A stretch of DNA of 64,000 bases, from contig NZ_LAJB01000014.1 of NCBI RefSeq assembly GCF_000970685.1, positions 1-64,000 of the forward strand. Reading direction: 5' to 3'. The position numbers and the translations under genes are program-made. Shown one piece after another: positions 1 through 8,343 of the stretch (its first letter is position 1; the number at the start of each line of letters is the position of its first letter). The notes beneath the pieces were generated by a model. The model saw nothing but the letters and a program-made list of their open reading frames with translations. It was not told where the DNA came from and did no database searches. The stretch comes from Domibacillus indicus (GTDB lineage Bacteria > Bacillota > Bacilli > Bacillales > Domibacillaceae).

Positions 1-14
1 TAGATTCTTTTTGT

Positions 15-371
15 TTATTTTTTCGTTTTTTGGGATTTGGTTTTCTTCGTTGAACTGCTTGTTCGTTTGCTTGCTGATTTAGGAGCAGGAGCAATCGCCA
101 GTGCTTTATCTGCTTTTTCCAGGTCATGTGAAACCTGTTCATCCAGGTCATAGGCATGATACATTTCATTGTCAATCATATACTGGGCAATTTTATCATG
201 CGTATCGATTGCATTATCAAGCTCCCGCCGCAGTATTCTTTTTACTTCAGGTGTTGCAGTTTCTGTAATTGCGACTGCCAAGTTTCGAACACCGGCTTTT
301 GCTGTGATCAAAAAGTCGGTCGCAATGGCCAGGTCATCTAAGACATCTTTCTTTTTGTCTTTTTGGGCCAC
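15..371 (-). CDS. CotF-family spore coat protein
   Basis: A 118-residue protein resembling the CotF spore coat family. The central segment (about residues 11-75) has the family pattern AIATDFLITAKAGVRN followed by AITETATPEVKRILRREL, a helical bundle. The last 25 residues are a Lys/Ser/Thr-rich tail (KSASKRTSSSTKKTKSQKTKK region), common in coat proteins that are cross-linked or surface exposed. It is the last gene of a leftward operon whose first genes encode manganese catalase and a small coat-like protein; the gap to its upstream neighbour is 27 bases. Role in the coat is inferred from the family; no enzymatic activity is expected. Confidence 0.85.
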   Translation of the reverse strand: MAQKDKKKDVLDDLAIATDFLITAKAGVRNLAVAITETATPEVKRILRRELDNAIDTHDKIAQYMIDNEMYHAYDLDEQVSHDLEKADKALAIAPAPKSASKRTSSSTKKTKSQKTKK

Positions 372-398
372 GGCCTATCACCTTCCTATCGCTGATTG

Positions 399-596
399 TT
401 ATTGGTCTTCTTCTAGAACTGCCCGTAAATCTTTTATTGCTTTAGTAGAAAGTTTAATATCATCTTTTAACATTTTTTTTAATGCTGAGTCTTCTACATG
501 TTCAAGCATAGCGGTGCTTTTCGTCACACAAGCCGTTTTAAATAAAAGAACCTCATGAACTTCCAGCTTTTCATGCATTGCCAGTTGGTTTGCCAT
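399..596 (-). CDS. Small CotF-like spore coat protein
   Basis: A 65-residue protein starting MANQLAMHEKLEVHEVLLFK. The ATG at 596 is preferred over one 21 bases upstream because a GAAAGGA ribosome-binding site lies just before it. Helical composition and the pattern HEVLLFKTACVTKSTAMLEHVEDSALKKML resemble the N-terminal half of short CotF/YraD-type coat proteins found beside manganese catalases in Bacillus. It lies between the catalase (23 bases away) and the longer coat protein (27 bases away), so the three probably form one sporulation operon. Function in the coat is inferred from family and position. Confidence 0.75.
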   Translation of the reverse strand: MANQLAMHEKLEVHEVLLFKTACVTKSTAMLEHVEDSALKKMLKDDIKLSTKAIKDLRAVLEEDQ

Positions 597-619
597 TGTG
601 TTCTTTCCTTTCTTCAATG

Positions 620-1462
620 TTATTTCTTTAGAAACTTTTTTGCGTCCAAATCATGGTGAATGGTTGTCGGCGGCACTTGCGGATTTGGAACTTGTCCTAG
701 CGGCGCAGGGTTTTGCATATATACATATTCACCTGTTCCATCTGGAGAAGTTCCTTTCGCCCAGCGCCCCTCCGATGACTGCGTTCCTTCTGAAAGATCC
801 CAGAATTCATAAGCATGAGGCTGTGCTTCCTCCTCTGCGGACGGTGGGAAAGAAGCCGGCACTACTACTCCGTTTTTCTCTTCAAGCTCCGCGATGGCTT
901 CCATCCATTGATATTGGTGATAGCGGTCGCGGGCAATCATTTTACGGAGAGTAGCACGTACACCTTCATCCGTCGTCATTTCGTAAAGACGTGCAACCTG
1001 CAGGCGTCCTTGAGTTTCCGCATGAAGGTTGGAGCGCATATCAGCAAGCAGGTTTCCGCTGGATACAATGTAAGCGCCGTTCCAAGGCACTCCATTTGAG
1101 TTGGTCGGCATGCCGCCCAGTCCGCTTACGATTAAGTGCTGCGGGTCCATGCCGCCCATAATGGCTGCAACCGCCGGGTCTTTCGCAGCTTCTGCCTGAT
1201 CTTCCGGTGAAGCACCATCCAGCAGCTGACTGATCAAAGAACAAAGCATTTCTACGTGGCCGATTTCCTCTGTTCCAATATCCATTAACATATCTTTATA
1301 CTTTTCTTCTCCACGGCAGTTGAATCCCTGGAATAAATACTGCATCATAACAGTCATTTCTCCGAATTGACCGCCCAGCACCTCTTGAAGCCGGCGTGCA
1401 AACTGTGGATCTGGACGTTCAACTTTTACTTCAAACTGCAATTCTTTTTGGTGACGGAACAT
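620..1462 (-). CDS. Manganese catalase
   Basis: A 280-residue non-haem, dinuclear manganese catalase (ferritin-like four-helix bundle) that dismutates hydrogen peroxide. Visible metal-ligand motifs are the glutamate in QEVLGGQFGEMTVMMQYLFQ (residues about 26-45), EEIGHVEML (about 65-73, Glu and His ligands), the Glu in SNLHAETQGR (about 145-154), and the His in ARDRYHQYQW. The C-terminal tail, rich in Pro/Gly (residues 225-280), is typical of the family. Length matches spore-associated Bacillus catalases such as YdbD. It heads a leftward operon with two coat proteins, suggesting the enzyme is deposited in the spore coat. The 220 bases upstream hold no other gene. Confidence 0.93.
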   Translation of the reverse strand: MFRHQKELQFEVKVERPDPQFARRLQEVLGGQFGEMTVMMQYLFQGFNCRGEEKYKDMLMDIGTEEIGHVEMLCSLISQLLDGASPEDQAEAAKDPAVAAIMGGMDPQHLIVSGLGGMPTNSNGVPWNGAYIVSSGNLLADMRSNLHAETQGRLQVARLYEMTTDEGVRATLRKMIARDRYHQYQWMEAIAELEEKNGVVVPASFPPSAEEEAQPHAYEFWDLSEGTQSSEGRWAKGTSPDGTGEYVYMQNPAPLGQVPNPQVPPTTIHHDLDAKKFLKK

Positions 1463-1682
1463 AAAAAAAGTCCTCCTTTAGAATAGTAGAGTGGTATCTC
1501 TATCTTTTGTACCCGAAAGAGTTTTAAAAAATCTCTTCTAAGGAAAAACAGGAAATATTTCACTTAACAAATTCATGACGTGAATCTATAGTTTCAGGAT
1601 AGAGAACTAAAGTTTTCGGAATATTTTGTAAATAATTCAACCATGATAAGGTTGAGAAATACATAGGATTGGAGGGAATAGT

Positions 1683-2072
1683 ATGCCATTATTGCGTTTT
1701 GATGTGATTGAGGGAAGAACAGAAGAGGAGTTGAAGCAGCTGCTTGACGCCGCTCATCGAGGAATGCTTAAAGCATTTGAAGTGCCGGAACGTGACCGGT
1801 ATCAAATTATTCATCAGCACCCGGCCCATGAAATGATTATTGAAGATACAGGCCTGGGCTTTGAACGATCAAAGGATGTTGTGCTGATCAGCATTACAAG
1901 CAAGCAGAGAACGGAAGAGCAGAAACAGAAGTTATATCAGTACATTGTAGAGGAGCTTCAAGAAAGCTGCGGTATTGACCCAAAAGATGTCATGATTTCT
2001 CTTACACTCAATGGGGACGCTGATTGGAGTTTCGGTTTTGGCAGGGCGCAGTTTTTAACAGGAGATCTTTGA
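1683..2072 (+). CDS. Tautomerase-superfamily protein
   Basis: A 129-residue member of the 4-oxalocrotonate tautomerase superfamily (Tautomerase_2 type, like B. subtilis YusQ). The mature N terminus after Met removal is Pro ([17 protein letters not shown]), the catalytic base of the superfamily. The C-terminal half contains the second beta-alpha-beta unit, ending [16 protein letters not shown], which is characteristic of this subfamily. A good ribosome-binding site (ATTGGAGGG) precedes the ATG. Substrate is unknown. It is monocistronic: a divergent catalase lies on one side and a gene-free repeat region on the other. Confidence 0.85.
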   Translation: MPLLRFDVIEGRTEEELKQLLDAAHRGMLKAFEVPERDRYQIIHQHPAHEMIIEDTGLGFERSKDVVLISITSKQRTEEQKQKLYQYIVEELQESCGIDPKDVMISLTLNGDADWSFGFGRAQFLTGDL

Positions 2073-2317
2073 CTGAACAGGCAGGACTGCCGGCAAAGCC
2101 GCCAATTCTTTTTCGAGGCCTCTAGTGCTGAAGACGAACAGTTCCGCTGCCATTTAAGCTCTTGGGTAAAGAAGCAATCCGAGCTAAACTGTTATTTTAC
2201 CCAAAATGAGGAGCTGTTTCATTTCATAGTGTTAAAAAAGGGAGCCGTCAAGAAGATATTCCGTTTTTGAGCGAAATCGTCTTTTTTTATAGGCTGGAAA
2301 TGAGCTGTTTTCTTTTA

Positions 2318-2394
2318 AAAGCAATGTCGGGGGCTGCGGTCTGCCGGCTGCGCTTTCCTGCAGGGCGAACGCTGAACCAGCCATTGCTTTGCAC
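2318..2394 (+). repeat. Interspersed GC-rich repeat, copy A
   Basis: This segment shares 32 identical bases (2351-2382) with the complement of 16324-16355 and shows looser similarity to 18936-18985. Common features are a flanking AAAAGCA, a GGCTGC-rich left part and the core CGCTTTCCTGCAGGGCGAAC. The outer ends (GCAATG and CATTGC) are themselves inverted. It lies in non-coding DNA, as do the other copies. Confidence 0.75.
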
Positions 2395-2431
2395 TGTCTG
2401 TTTCAATTTCTGCTTCTTATATATGACCAGG

Positions 2432-2462
2432 AAAGCCTGTTTTCAAAACGGGCTTTTTTATT
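2432..2462 (+). terminator. Rho-independent terminator
   Basis: The hairpin AAAGCCTGTTTT-CA-AAAACGGGCTTT (one T-G wobble) is followed by a run of T. It would stop transcripts leaving the tautomerase gene, although 360 bases separate it from that stop codon. Confidence 0.8.
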
Positions 2463-2569
2463 TTAACTAAAATGGTTTCCACTCCGAACCTTTTCGAGTA
2501 AAATAGGAAAAACTAGTGAGACAATTCACAAACACCGGTGAACCAAAAATAGATAAGGGGAGAAACGGC

Positions 2570-4294
2570 ATGACAGATGCGATAAAGAAATTGATTTACA
2601 CAGCGCAGCATCCAGATGAAGCGGATTTAATTATTCAAAATGGGATGATTGTTGATGTCTTTTCACTCGAAACATTTAAAGCAGATGTGGCGGTTAAGGA
2701 TGGCGTCATTGTCGGTATTGGCACTTATCCCGAGGGGAAAAAAGTGCTTGATGCCTCGGGAAAATATGTAATACCTGGTTTTATTGACGGCCATATTCAT
2801 ATTGAATCGACTATGGTTACTCCATCCGAGTTTTCACGGGCACTAATTAAGCATGGAGTTACCACTGTTGTAACCGATCCGCATGAAATTGCCAATGTAG
2901 CGGGGACAAAAGGTATTGATTATATGCTTAAGGATGCATCTCGCACAGACATTGATATTTTAATGAAGCTCCCTTCCTGTGTGCCGGCTACCCCATTTGA
3001 GCAAAACGGAGCAACATTAACGGCCGATGACCTTCGCCCTTACCTTCATAAAGAAAAAGTGATAGGACTGGCAGAAGTGATGGATTATCCGTCTGTTTTG
3101 CATGCGGATGATAAGATGATGGCGAAGATTGCAATGACAACTGAAGCTGGATTAACGGTGGACGGCCATGCGGCTGGACTGTCAAATGAAGCGCTGAATG
3201 TGTACAGCACGGCGGGCATCCGCAATGATCATGAAGCCGTGACAGCTGAGGAAGCAAGAGCACGTGTGCAAAGAGGCATCCACGTTTTAGTGCGGGAGGG
3301 ATCAGCCGCAAAAGATCTGCTGTCGATTTTGCCGGCTATTCACGAACGGAACAGCACCCGGTTTTCATTGTGTACGGATGATAAGCATTTAGACGAATTA
3401 GCGAAGGAAGGAACCGTTAATTATGCTGCGCGCCTGGCGATTGAGCAGGGGCTCAATCCGCTTATTGCCATTCAAATGGCGACGCTGAATAATGCCGTTT
3501 GTCATGGGCTGCAAAATAAAGGAGCCGTCGCGCCGGGCTACCAGGCAGATTTGTTAATTGTGGAAAGCATTGAAGCACTGTTCCCCGAAACAATTATTAA
3601 AAACGGGCGCATTATCGATGTGAATCAGGCCGAAAAAGAGCGGGCGGCTGTGCCGGAAGCGGTGAAATCTTCAATTAACCTAAAGAAAATCACAAAAGAA
3701 GCCCTGCAGATTCCACTTAACACCGGTCAAGAAGCAATGGTAATCGGCGTGGTGCCCGGCCGGATTATTACAAATAAAATTCAAGCCCGGGTGAAAATAG
3801 AAGACGGTTTTTTTGTCCCGGATATTGAACGGGACCAGCTGAAAATTGTTGTTTGTGAGCGGCATCATGCAACGGGAAGTATAGGAGCGGGAATTGTAAG
3901 CGGGCTCGGCTTAAAACGGGGTGCCATTGCATCCACGGTTGCTCATGATTCTCATAATCTGGTGGCTGCCGGAACAAACGATGAAGACATTCTGGCGGCG
4001 ATTGAAGCAGTCGAAAACATGCAGGGCGGGCTTGTTATTGTAGATGGCGGTCGTGTTCTGGCAGCGGTGCCGCTTTGTGTTGGCGGCATTATGTCAGAGA
4101 AACCATATGAAGAAGTGATTCAGGAATTGCACCACCTGCATGAACAGCTGGCACTGCTGGCCGAAGAATCGCAGAACATTTTTATGATTTTATCATTCCT
4201 GTGCCTGCCGGTTATTCCGAGCTTAAAGCTGACAGACAAGGGCTTGTTTGACGTTGACTCCTTCTGCCATATTGAGGTGGGCATTCCGGAATGA
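2570..4294 (+). CDS. ade: Adenine deaminase
   Basis: A 574-residue metal-dependent amidohydrolase converting adenine to hypoxanthine and ammonia in purine salvage. The ATG at 2570 is chosen because AGGGGAGA lies 5-7 bases upstream and the family starts here. The metal-binding motif PGFIDGHIHIEST occurs at about residues 78-90, TTVVTDPHEIANV follows, and the Bacillus AdeC C-terminal signature LSFLCLPVIPSLKLTDKGLF closes the protein. Length matches AdeC (about 577). Its last codons overlap the start of the next gene (ATGA), so both are probably co-translated. Confidence 0.96.
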   Translation: MTDAIKKLIYTAQHPDEADLIIQNGMIVDVFSLETFKADVAVKDGVIVGIGTYPEGKKVLDASGKYVIPGFIDGHIHIESTMVTPSEFSRALIKHGVTTVVTDPHEIANVAGTKGIDYMLKDASRTDIDILMKLPSCVPATPFEQNGATLTADDLRPYLHKEKVIGLAEVMDYPSVLHADDKMMAKIAMTTEAGLTVDGHAAGLSNEALNVYSTAGIRNDHEAVTAEEARARVQRGIHVLVREGSAAKDLLSILPAIHERNSTRFSLCTDDKHLDELAKEGTVNYAARLAIEQGLNPLIAIQMATLNNAVCHGLQNKGAVAPGYQADLLIVESIEALFPETIIKNGRIIDVNQAEKERAAVPEAVKSSINLKKITKEALQIPLNTGQEAMVIGVVPGRIITNKIQARVKIEDGFFVPDIERDQLKIVVCERHHATGSIGAGIVSGLGLKRGAIASTVAHDSHNLVAAGTNDEDILAAIEAVENMQGGLVIVDGGRVLAAVPLCVGGIMSEKPYEEVIQELHHLHEQLALLAEESQNIFMILSFLCLPVIPSLKLTDKGLFDVDSFCHIEVGIPE

Positions 4295-4584
4295 CGCCGT
4301 TCACGGAAGAAGTCATTCGTATTTTAAAAGACATTCCGCCGGGCGTAGTGGTCACATATGGGCAGGTGGCAAGGCTTGCGGGAAGTCCGCGTTCTGCTCG
4401 CCAGGTTGTCCGTATTTTGCATTCGATGAGTGAGAAGCACGGCCTTCCATGGCACCGGGTCGTAAATGCCAGAGGAGAAATAAATGTGCCTGATGAAGCG
4501 TCCAGGACGAAGCAGCGCCGGCTTTTAGAAGCTGAAGGTGTATCATTTACAGAGGATGGACGGGTTCATTTTAAAAAGAATTGA
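4291..4584 (+). CDS. Alkyltransferase-like DNA-repair protein (ATL)
   Basis: A 97-residue homologue of the C-terminal domain of O6-alkylguanine-DNA alkyltransferase. The active-site motif PCHRV is replaced by PWHRV (residues 53-57), so the acceptor cysteine is Trp54. This is the diagnostic change of alkyltransferase-like proteins (E. coli YbaZ/eATL, S. pombe Atl1). The DNA-binding helix and arginine finger region (GSPRSARQVVRIL, residues 31-43) are kept. Such proteins bind O6-alkylguanine lesions and hand them to nucleotide excision repair instead of removing the alkyl group. The start overlaps the stop of ade by four bases, an unusual partner. Confidence 0.9.
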   Translation: MTPFTEEVIRILKDIPPGVVVTYGQVARLAGSPRSARQVVRILHSMSEKHGLPWHRVVNARGEINVPDEASRTKQRRLLEAEGVSFTEDGRVHFKKN

Positions 4585-4626
4585 AAAGTGCAACTCAGCG
4601 GGCTGAAAGCTGAGTTGCACTTTTTT
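4584..4626 (+). terminator. Rho-independent terminator
   Basis: A perfect 16-bp stem (arms 4584-4599 and 4609-4624, AAAAGTGCAACTCAGC) with a 9-base loop and a T run lies directly after the ATL stop codon. It closes the ade-ATL operon. Confidence 0.95.
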
Positions 4627-4696
4627 ACTGTTCGACAATTTTAGATATAATTGTTATATTTTATAAAAAATGGTTTTTTGTGAAGGTGGCTATAAA

Positions 4697-6124
4697 ATGA
4701 GAGCAATTTTGTTTGTTCTTTGCTACAGTACTTTATTTGCGGCTTCTTTATATGTATATACCCAGTTTTATTCCAGACCGGCGGCAGAGGATGCCGGCCG
4801 TCTTCTGCCGGCCCGGGTAAAAGAGATTAAACAGGCGGATGGAGAAGAAACGCTAAAAGAGATTGTCAGCGAGACAGGCCGGACAGGAAGCCGCCTTACT
4901 ATTGCAGGAATGCAGCACAGCCAGGGGGGCCAGACGTACTATCCCGGAGCAGTGATGATTGATATGAAGCCATTTAATAAAGTGCTGGATTTTCAGCCTG
5001 AGAAAAAATTAATTACCGTCCAGGCAGGGGCTACGTGGGATGATATTCAGCAGTACATAAATCCAGCCGGACTTGCCGTGAAAGTCATGCAGTCACAAAA
5101 TATCTTTACAATTGGCGGCTCCTTGAGCGTAAATGTACACGGAAGAGATATCCGTCATGAATCACTGATCGACACGGTGCAATCTTTTCGGCTGTTAAAG
5201 CCGGACGGTACAATCATTCAGGTCAGCCGGACGGAAAACGCCGATCTTTTTCCATATGTTATTGGCGGCTACGGTTTATTTGGCATCATTCTTGATGTAA
5301 CACTTTCTTTGACGGAGGATGAGTTATATGAAAAAGAAACAAGAGAACTCGATTACGGTGAATACAGCCGCTATTTTCAGGAAGAAGTAAAAGAGAACCC
5401 GGCGGTAAAAATGCATCTTGCTCGTATTTCAGTTGCTCCTTCGTCTTTTCTGAGGGAAATGTACGCAACAGATTATGTGAAAGCCGGGGATCAGCGGCTG
5501 CTCGAAGACTATCAGGCTTTAAAAACAGAAAGGATAGTCGCCCTGCCGAAATTTTTCCTTGGCCTGTCCCGCCACAGCGGACGGGGGAAAGATGCATTCT
5601 GGAATATTCAAAAGAAGTATATGCTTGAAGGCAGCGGTTCATATGAATCCAGAAATAATGCCATGCGCTCTGAAACGGATTTTATGACCTATGAAAGCAG
5701 TACAAAAACAGAAGTATTACAGGAGTATTTTGTACCGGTTGACGAATTTGCCAGTTACATAGACGATCTGCGCTTTGTTCTGCAGCAAGAAAAAGAGTTT
5801 AATTTGTTGAACATCACTGTCCGCTATGTAGAAAAAAGCGACGAGGCCTTTTTATCTTATGCAAAGGAAGATATGTTTGCGCTTGTTCTGCTTATCAATC
5901 AGGGAAAATCAGAAAAAGAAGTAGAAAAAGCCGGTTTGGTTATTCGGAAGATGATTGATGTGACCTTGAATCACCGGGGCAGCTATTATCTTCCCTATTA
6001 CTCCTTTCCTTCAAAAAAACAGCTGGAGACAGCGTATCCGCGTATTGATGAGTTTTTCAGGAAAAAAAAGCAGTTCGATCCAAATGAACGATTTACGAAT
6101 TATTTTTATGAGGAGTATAAATAA
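4697..6124 (+). CDS. Membrane-anchored FAD-binding oxidase (VAO/PCMH family)
   Basis: A 475-residue protein with an N-terminal hydrophobic anchor (residues 2-20, RAILFVLCYSTLFAASLYVY) followed by a PCMH-type FAD-binding domain. Signatures are SRLTIAGMQHSQGGQTYYPG (about 65-84), VQAGATWDDIQQYI, and FTIGGSLSVNVHGRD (about 143-157) around the pyrophosphate-binding loop. The C-terminal third has the FAD-oxidase/dehydrogenase layout ending in FDPNERFTNYFYEEYK, as in arabinono- and gulonolactone oxidases. The ATG at 4697 is chosen over one 27 bases earlier because GAAGGTGG precedes it. Substrate is unknown; the anchor suggests it acts outside or at the membrane. Its stop overlaps the start of the next gene by one base. 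Confidence 0.8.
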   Translation: MRAILFVLCYSTLFAASLYVYTQFYSRPAAEDAGRLLPARVKEIKQADGEETLKEIVSETGRTGSRLTIAGMQHSQGGQTYYPGAVMIDMKPFNKVLDFQPEKKLITVQAGATWDDIQQYINPAGLAVKVMQSQNIFTIGGSLSVNVHGRDIRHESLIDTVQSFRLLKPDGTIIQVSRTENADLFPYVIGGYGLFGIILDVTLSLTEDELYEKETRELDYGEYSRYFQEEVKENPAVKMHLARISVAPSSFLREMYATDYVKAGDQRLLEDYQALKTERIVALPKFFLGLSRHSGRGKDAFWNIQKKYMLEGSGSYESRNNAMRSETDFMTYESSTKTEVLQEYFVPVDEFASYIDDLRFVLQQEKEFNLLNITVRYVEKSDEAFLSYAKEDMFALVLLINQGKSEKEVEKAGLVIRKMIDVTLNHRGSYYLPYYSFPSKKQLETAYPRIDEFFRKKKQFDPNERFTNYFYEEYK

Positions 6125-6657
6125 TGGGCTATCGTCAGCTTGTGTTGTCTCAAAGCATTGTTTTTATGGCAGGGAGCATGATTTTTCCATTTTATGTCCT
6201 GCTGCTTCGGAATGTTGGTGACAGTTATTCGCAATTTGGCTGGGCATACGGACTTTTTGCCCTGGCATCAGCTGTTTCATATCCACTTATCGGGAAATGG
6301 GCGGATCGATTCGGGGATAAAAAACTGCTTCTTTTTTATTCACTGGCAATGGCGGCCCTTCTGTTATTTTTTCCGCTTGTCACCGCTGTCTGGCAGGTGT
6401 ATGTGCTGCAAATAATGATGGGGATATTGGGGGCTGTACAAAAAAATACAGAAAAGGCGGCACTGGCAAGGAGTACTGATAAGAAGCATGCCGGTTCAGA
6501 TATGGGCCGCTATCATTTTTGGACGTCTGTTGCAGCGGCGGCATCCATTATTATTACCGGCTACCTCGTTGACTTTTTAACAATCGCAGCTATTTTTTAT
6601 ATCGCATCCCTCTTATACGCGGCAAGCGGAATTATTATTTGGCGCAAACACCTATAA
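6124..6657 (+). CDS. Half-size MFS-type membrane protein
   Basis: A 177-residue protein with about six predicted membrane segments (near residues 5-28, 38-56, 69-86, 90-105, 131-150, 153-172). Between segments 2 and 3 lies GKWADRFGDKKLL, a good match to the MFS loop 2-3 motif (G-x3-D-R-x-G-x-(K/R)). Full MFS carriers have about 12 segments, so this is half a transporter. It overlaps the preceding FAD oxidase by one base and is probably co-translated with it. No in-frame continuation is seen downstream, so it is either a natural half-size protein that dimerises or a truncated carrier. Confidence 0.7.
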   Translation: MGYRQLVLSQSIVFMAGSMIFPFYVLLLRNVGDSYSQFGWAYGLFALASAVSYPLIGKWADRFGDKKLLLFYSLAMAALLLFFPLVTAVWQVYVLQIMMGILGAVQKNTEKAALARSTDKKHAGSDMGRYHFWTSVAAAASIIITGYLVDFLTIAAIFYIASLLYAASGIIIWRKHL

Positions 6658-6731
6658 ATTTCGTGAAAAGGTTTCTACATTGTATAGGAAGCCGAAATGA
6701 GAGAGACGCTTTTTCTTTGGGAAACGAGCTT

Positions 6732-7076
6732 TTATATGTACAGAGCAGCCGCAAGAACAAATAAATGAAAGATTTGGTCAACGACAATCCCGAGCCAGCC
6801 TGCTTCCGGTCCGTTTGTTTTCATAATGGTTCGCACCCACCAGCTGACAAATGTACGCCGGTCAAGCAGAATATGGGTGATAAAGATAAAAGCAACGGCC
6901 GGTAAAGAAAGCCCGCCAAACGCTATCAAGGCGAATAAAGAAACAGTTAAAGTGTAGACAAAGCAGTGGGTGAGAAGCGGCACCCACCTGGACGCTTTAT
7001 AGCGCGCCATCCAGCTTGTTTGAAACAAATAATCCCCTGCCAGATGTGCCAATAATAAAAAATCAAATGGTCCCAT
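6732..7076 (-). CDS. DUF3307 membrane protein
   Basis: A 114-residue membrane protein with three to four hydrophobic segments. The N terminus MGPFDFLLLAHLAGDYLFQTSWMA and the following THCFVYTL and FIFITHILLD are the recognisable pattern of DUF3307, a family of unknown function with conserved His and Asp residues near membrane segments (HxxxDxxFQ, THxxxY, THxxxD). It stands alone on the minus strand between two rightward units. No function is claimed. Confidence 0.8.
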   Translation of the reverse strand: MGPFDFLLLAHLAGDYLFQTSWMARYKASRWVPLLTHCFVYTLTVSLFALIAFGGLSLPAVAFIFITHILLDRRTFVSWWVRTIMKTNGPEAGWLGIVVDQIFHLFVLAAALYI

Positions 7077-7191
7077 TGATGCACCTCATTTGCAAAATAG
7101 AGCTCTATATCTTCGCAAGAAGTATGATATATTAAAAATATCATACTATTGTTTTAGGTCATAGGAACTTTTTATAGATGAGGTGAAGGTT

Positions 7192-8316
7192 ATGACGGGC
7201 AACAAGTCCGTTCAGTATGAGCTTTCGGCAGAAGAAATGCTCGAAATTATATTGAATTACGCGGCGAAAATTTCAGGAGAAAGTGACCTGGAAACGCTGC
7301 TCATTTTAATGTCTGAGATGGGCCGCAGGCTTGTGCGGGCTGACCGTTGTACTCTCTGGCTTATCGATCACGAAAAAAAACGCTTGTGGACAAAAGTGGC
7401 GCAGGGAATGGAACGGATTGATATGCCGGCTGACAGCGGTTTCGCCGGTTTTTCCGTTCAAACAGGCGAGGCTGTCCTGGTAAAAGATGCCTACCTGGAT
7501 GAGCGGTTTAATCCGTCCATTGATAAAAAAACAAACTATCGGACACGATCGGTGCTTTGCATACCTATCCGCAGTTTTGGCCAGGAAGTAATCGGTGTGT
7601 ACCAGGCGATTCATAAAGGGATAGGCTGGTTTTCAGAAAAAGACGCGAAAACATTATCGCTGGCAGCCTCTTATATGGGGAAATCTATTCAAGCGGCTAT
7701 TTTACACTCAGAGCTTGTAAAAACGCAGCGGGAAATTATTTTTAAAATGGGAGAAGTAAGCGAGAGCCGTTCACAGGAAACCGGACAGCATGTAAAGAGG
7801 GTCGCCAAGTATTCACGGATGCTCGCAAAGCTGGCCGGACTGCCGGAAACAGAAGCGCAGATGCTTGAGCTTGCATCACCTATGCATGATATCGGCAAAG
7901 TCGCCATCCCGGATCATATTTTGAAAAAACCGGGCAGGCTGACAGCAGAGGAATATTCAATGATGAAGACACATACAACAGAGGGCTATAATATTTTCAG
8001 AAGTTCGACCCGCCAAATTTTTAAAACAGCTGCGATTATTGCACATGAGCATCATGAAAAGTGGGATGGAACAGGATACCCGCGCGGATTAAAAGGCGAA
8101 GAGATTCATTTATATGCCCGAATTACTGCTATTACGGATGTATTTGACGCTTTGGGGAGCGACCGGGTTTATAAAAAAGCCTGGCCGCTTGATCAGATCA
8201 TTGAATTTATTGATAAAGAGCGGGGCGGTCACTTTGACCCCAATCTGGTAAATTTGTTCCTGGATAATATTGATGTGTTTATTACCATCAGGAAACAATA
8301 TGAAGACTCAGTGTAA
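7192..8316 (+). CDS. GAF/HD-GYP domain phosphodiesterase
   Basis: A 374-residue cytoplasmic sensor. Residues about 30-170 form a GAF domain (TLWLIDHEKKRLWTKV, SVLCIPIRSFGQEVIGVYQ). Residues about 180-365 form an HD-GYP domain with the paired motifs HDIGKVAIPD and GTGYPRGLKGEEI plus downstream RITAITDVFDAL, all needed for metal binding and cyclic-di-GMP hydrolysis. No receiver or membrane segment is present, so a soluble signal probably acts through GAF. The ATG at 7192 is preferred to the GTG at 7183 because GAGGTGAAGG lies just before it. Substrate assignment to cyclic-di-GMP is by family. Confidence 0.88.
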   Translation: MTGNKSVQYELSAEEMLEIILNYAAKISGESDLETLLILMSEMGRRLVRADRCTLWLIDHEKKRLWTKVAQGMERIDMPADSGFAGFSVQTGEAVLVKDAYLDERFNPSIDKKTNYRTRSVLCIPIRSFGQEVIGVYQAIHKGIGWFSEKDAKTLSLAASYMGKSIQAAILHSELVKTQREIIFKMGEVSESRSQETGQHVKRVAKYSRMLAKLAGLPETEAQMLELASPMHDIGKVAIPDHILKKPGRLTAEEYSMMKTHTTEGYNIFRSSTRQIFKTAAIIAHEHHEKWDGTGYPRGLKGEEIHLYARITAITDVFDALGSDRVYKKAWPLDQIIEFIDKERGGHFDPNLVNLFLDNIDVFITIRKQYEDSV

Positions 8317-8343
8317 CTGAGTTCAAAAAAAGGCGGAATAACA

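Larger units (their letters stand above)
2073..2569. other. Gene-free stretch with repeat and hairpins
   Basis: No convincing gene is seen in these 497 bases. The segment holds an inverted pair (TTGGGTAAA near 2162 and TTTACCCAA near 2196), one copy of a GC-rich interspersed repeat (2318-2394) and a terminator-like hairpin at 2432-2462. A short open frame over the repeat has the composition of the repeat rather than of a protein and lacks a ribosome-binding site. Confidence 0.6.

Noticed and set aside
2267-2470. Open frame of 67 codons across the first repeat
   Set aside because: It has no ribosome-binding site, covers the repeat and terminator, and gives a Cys/Phe-rich product without a domain.
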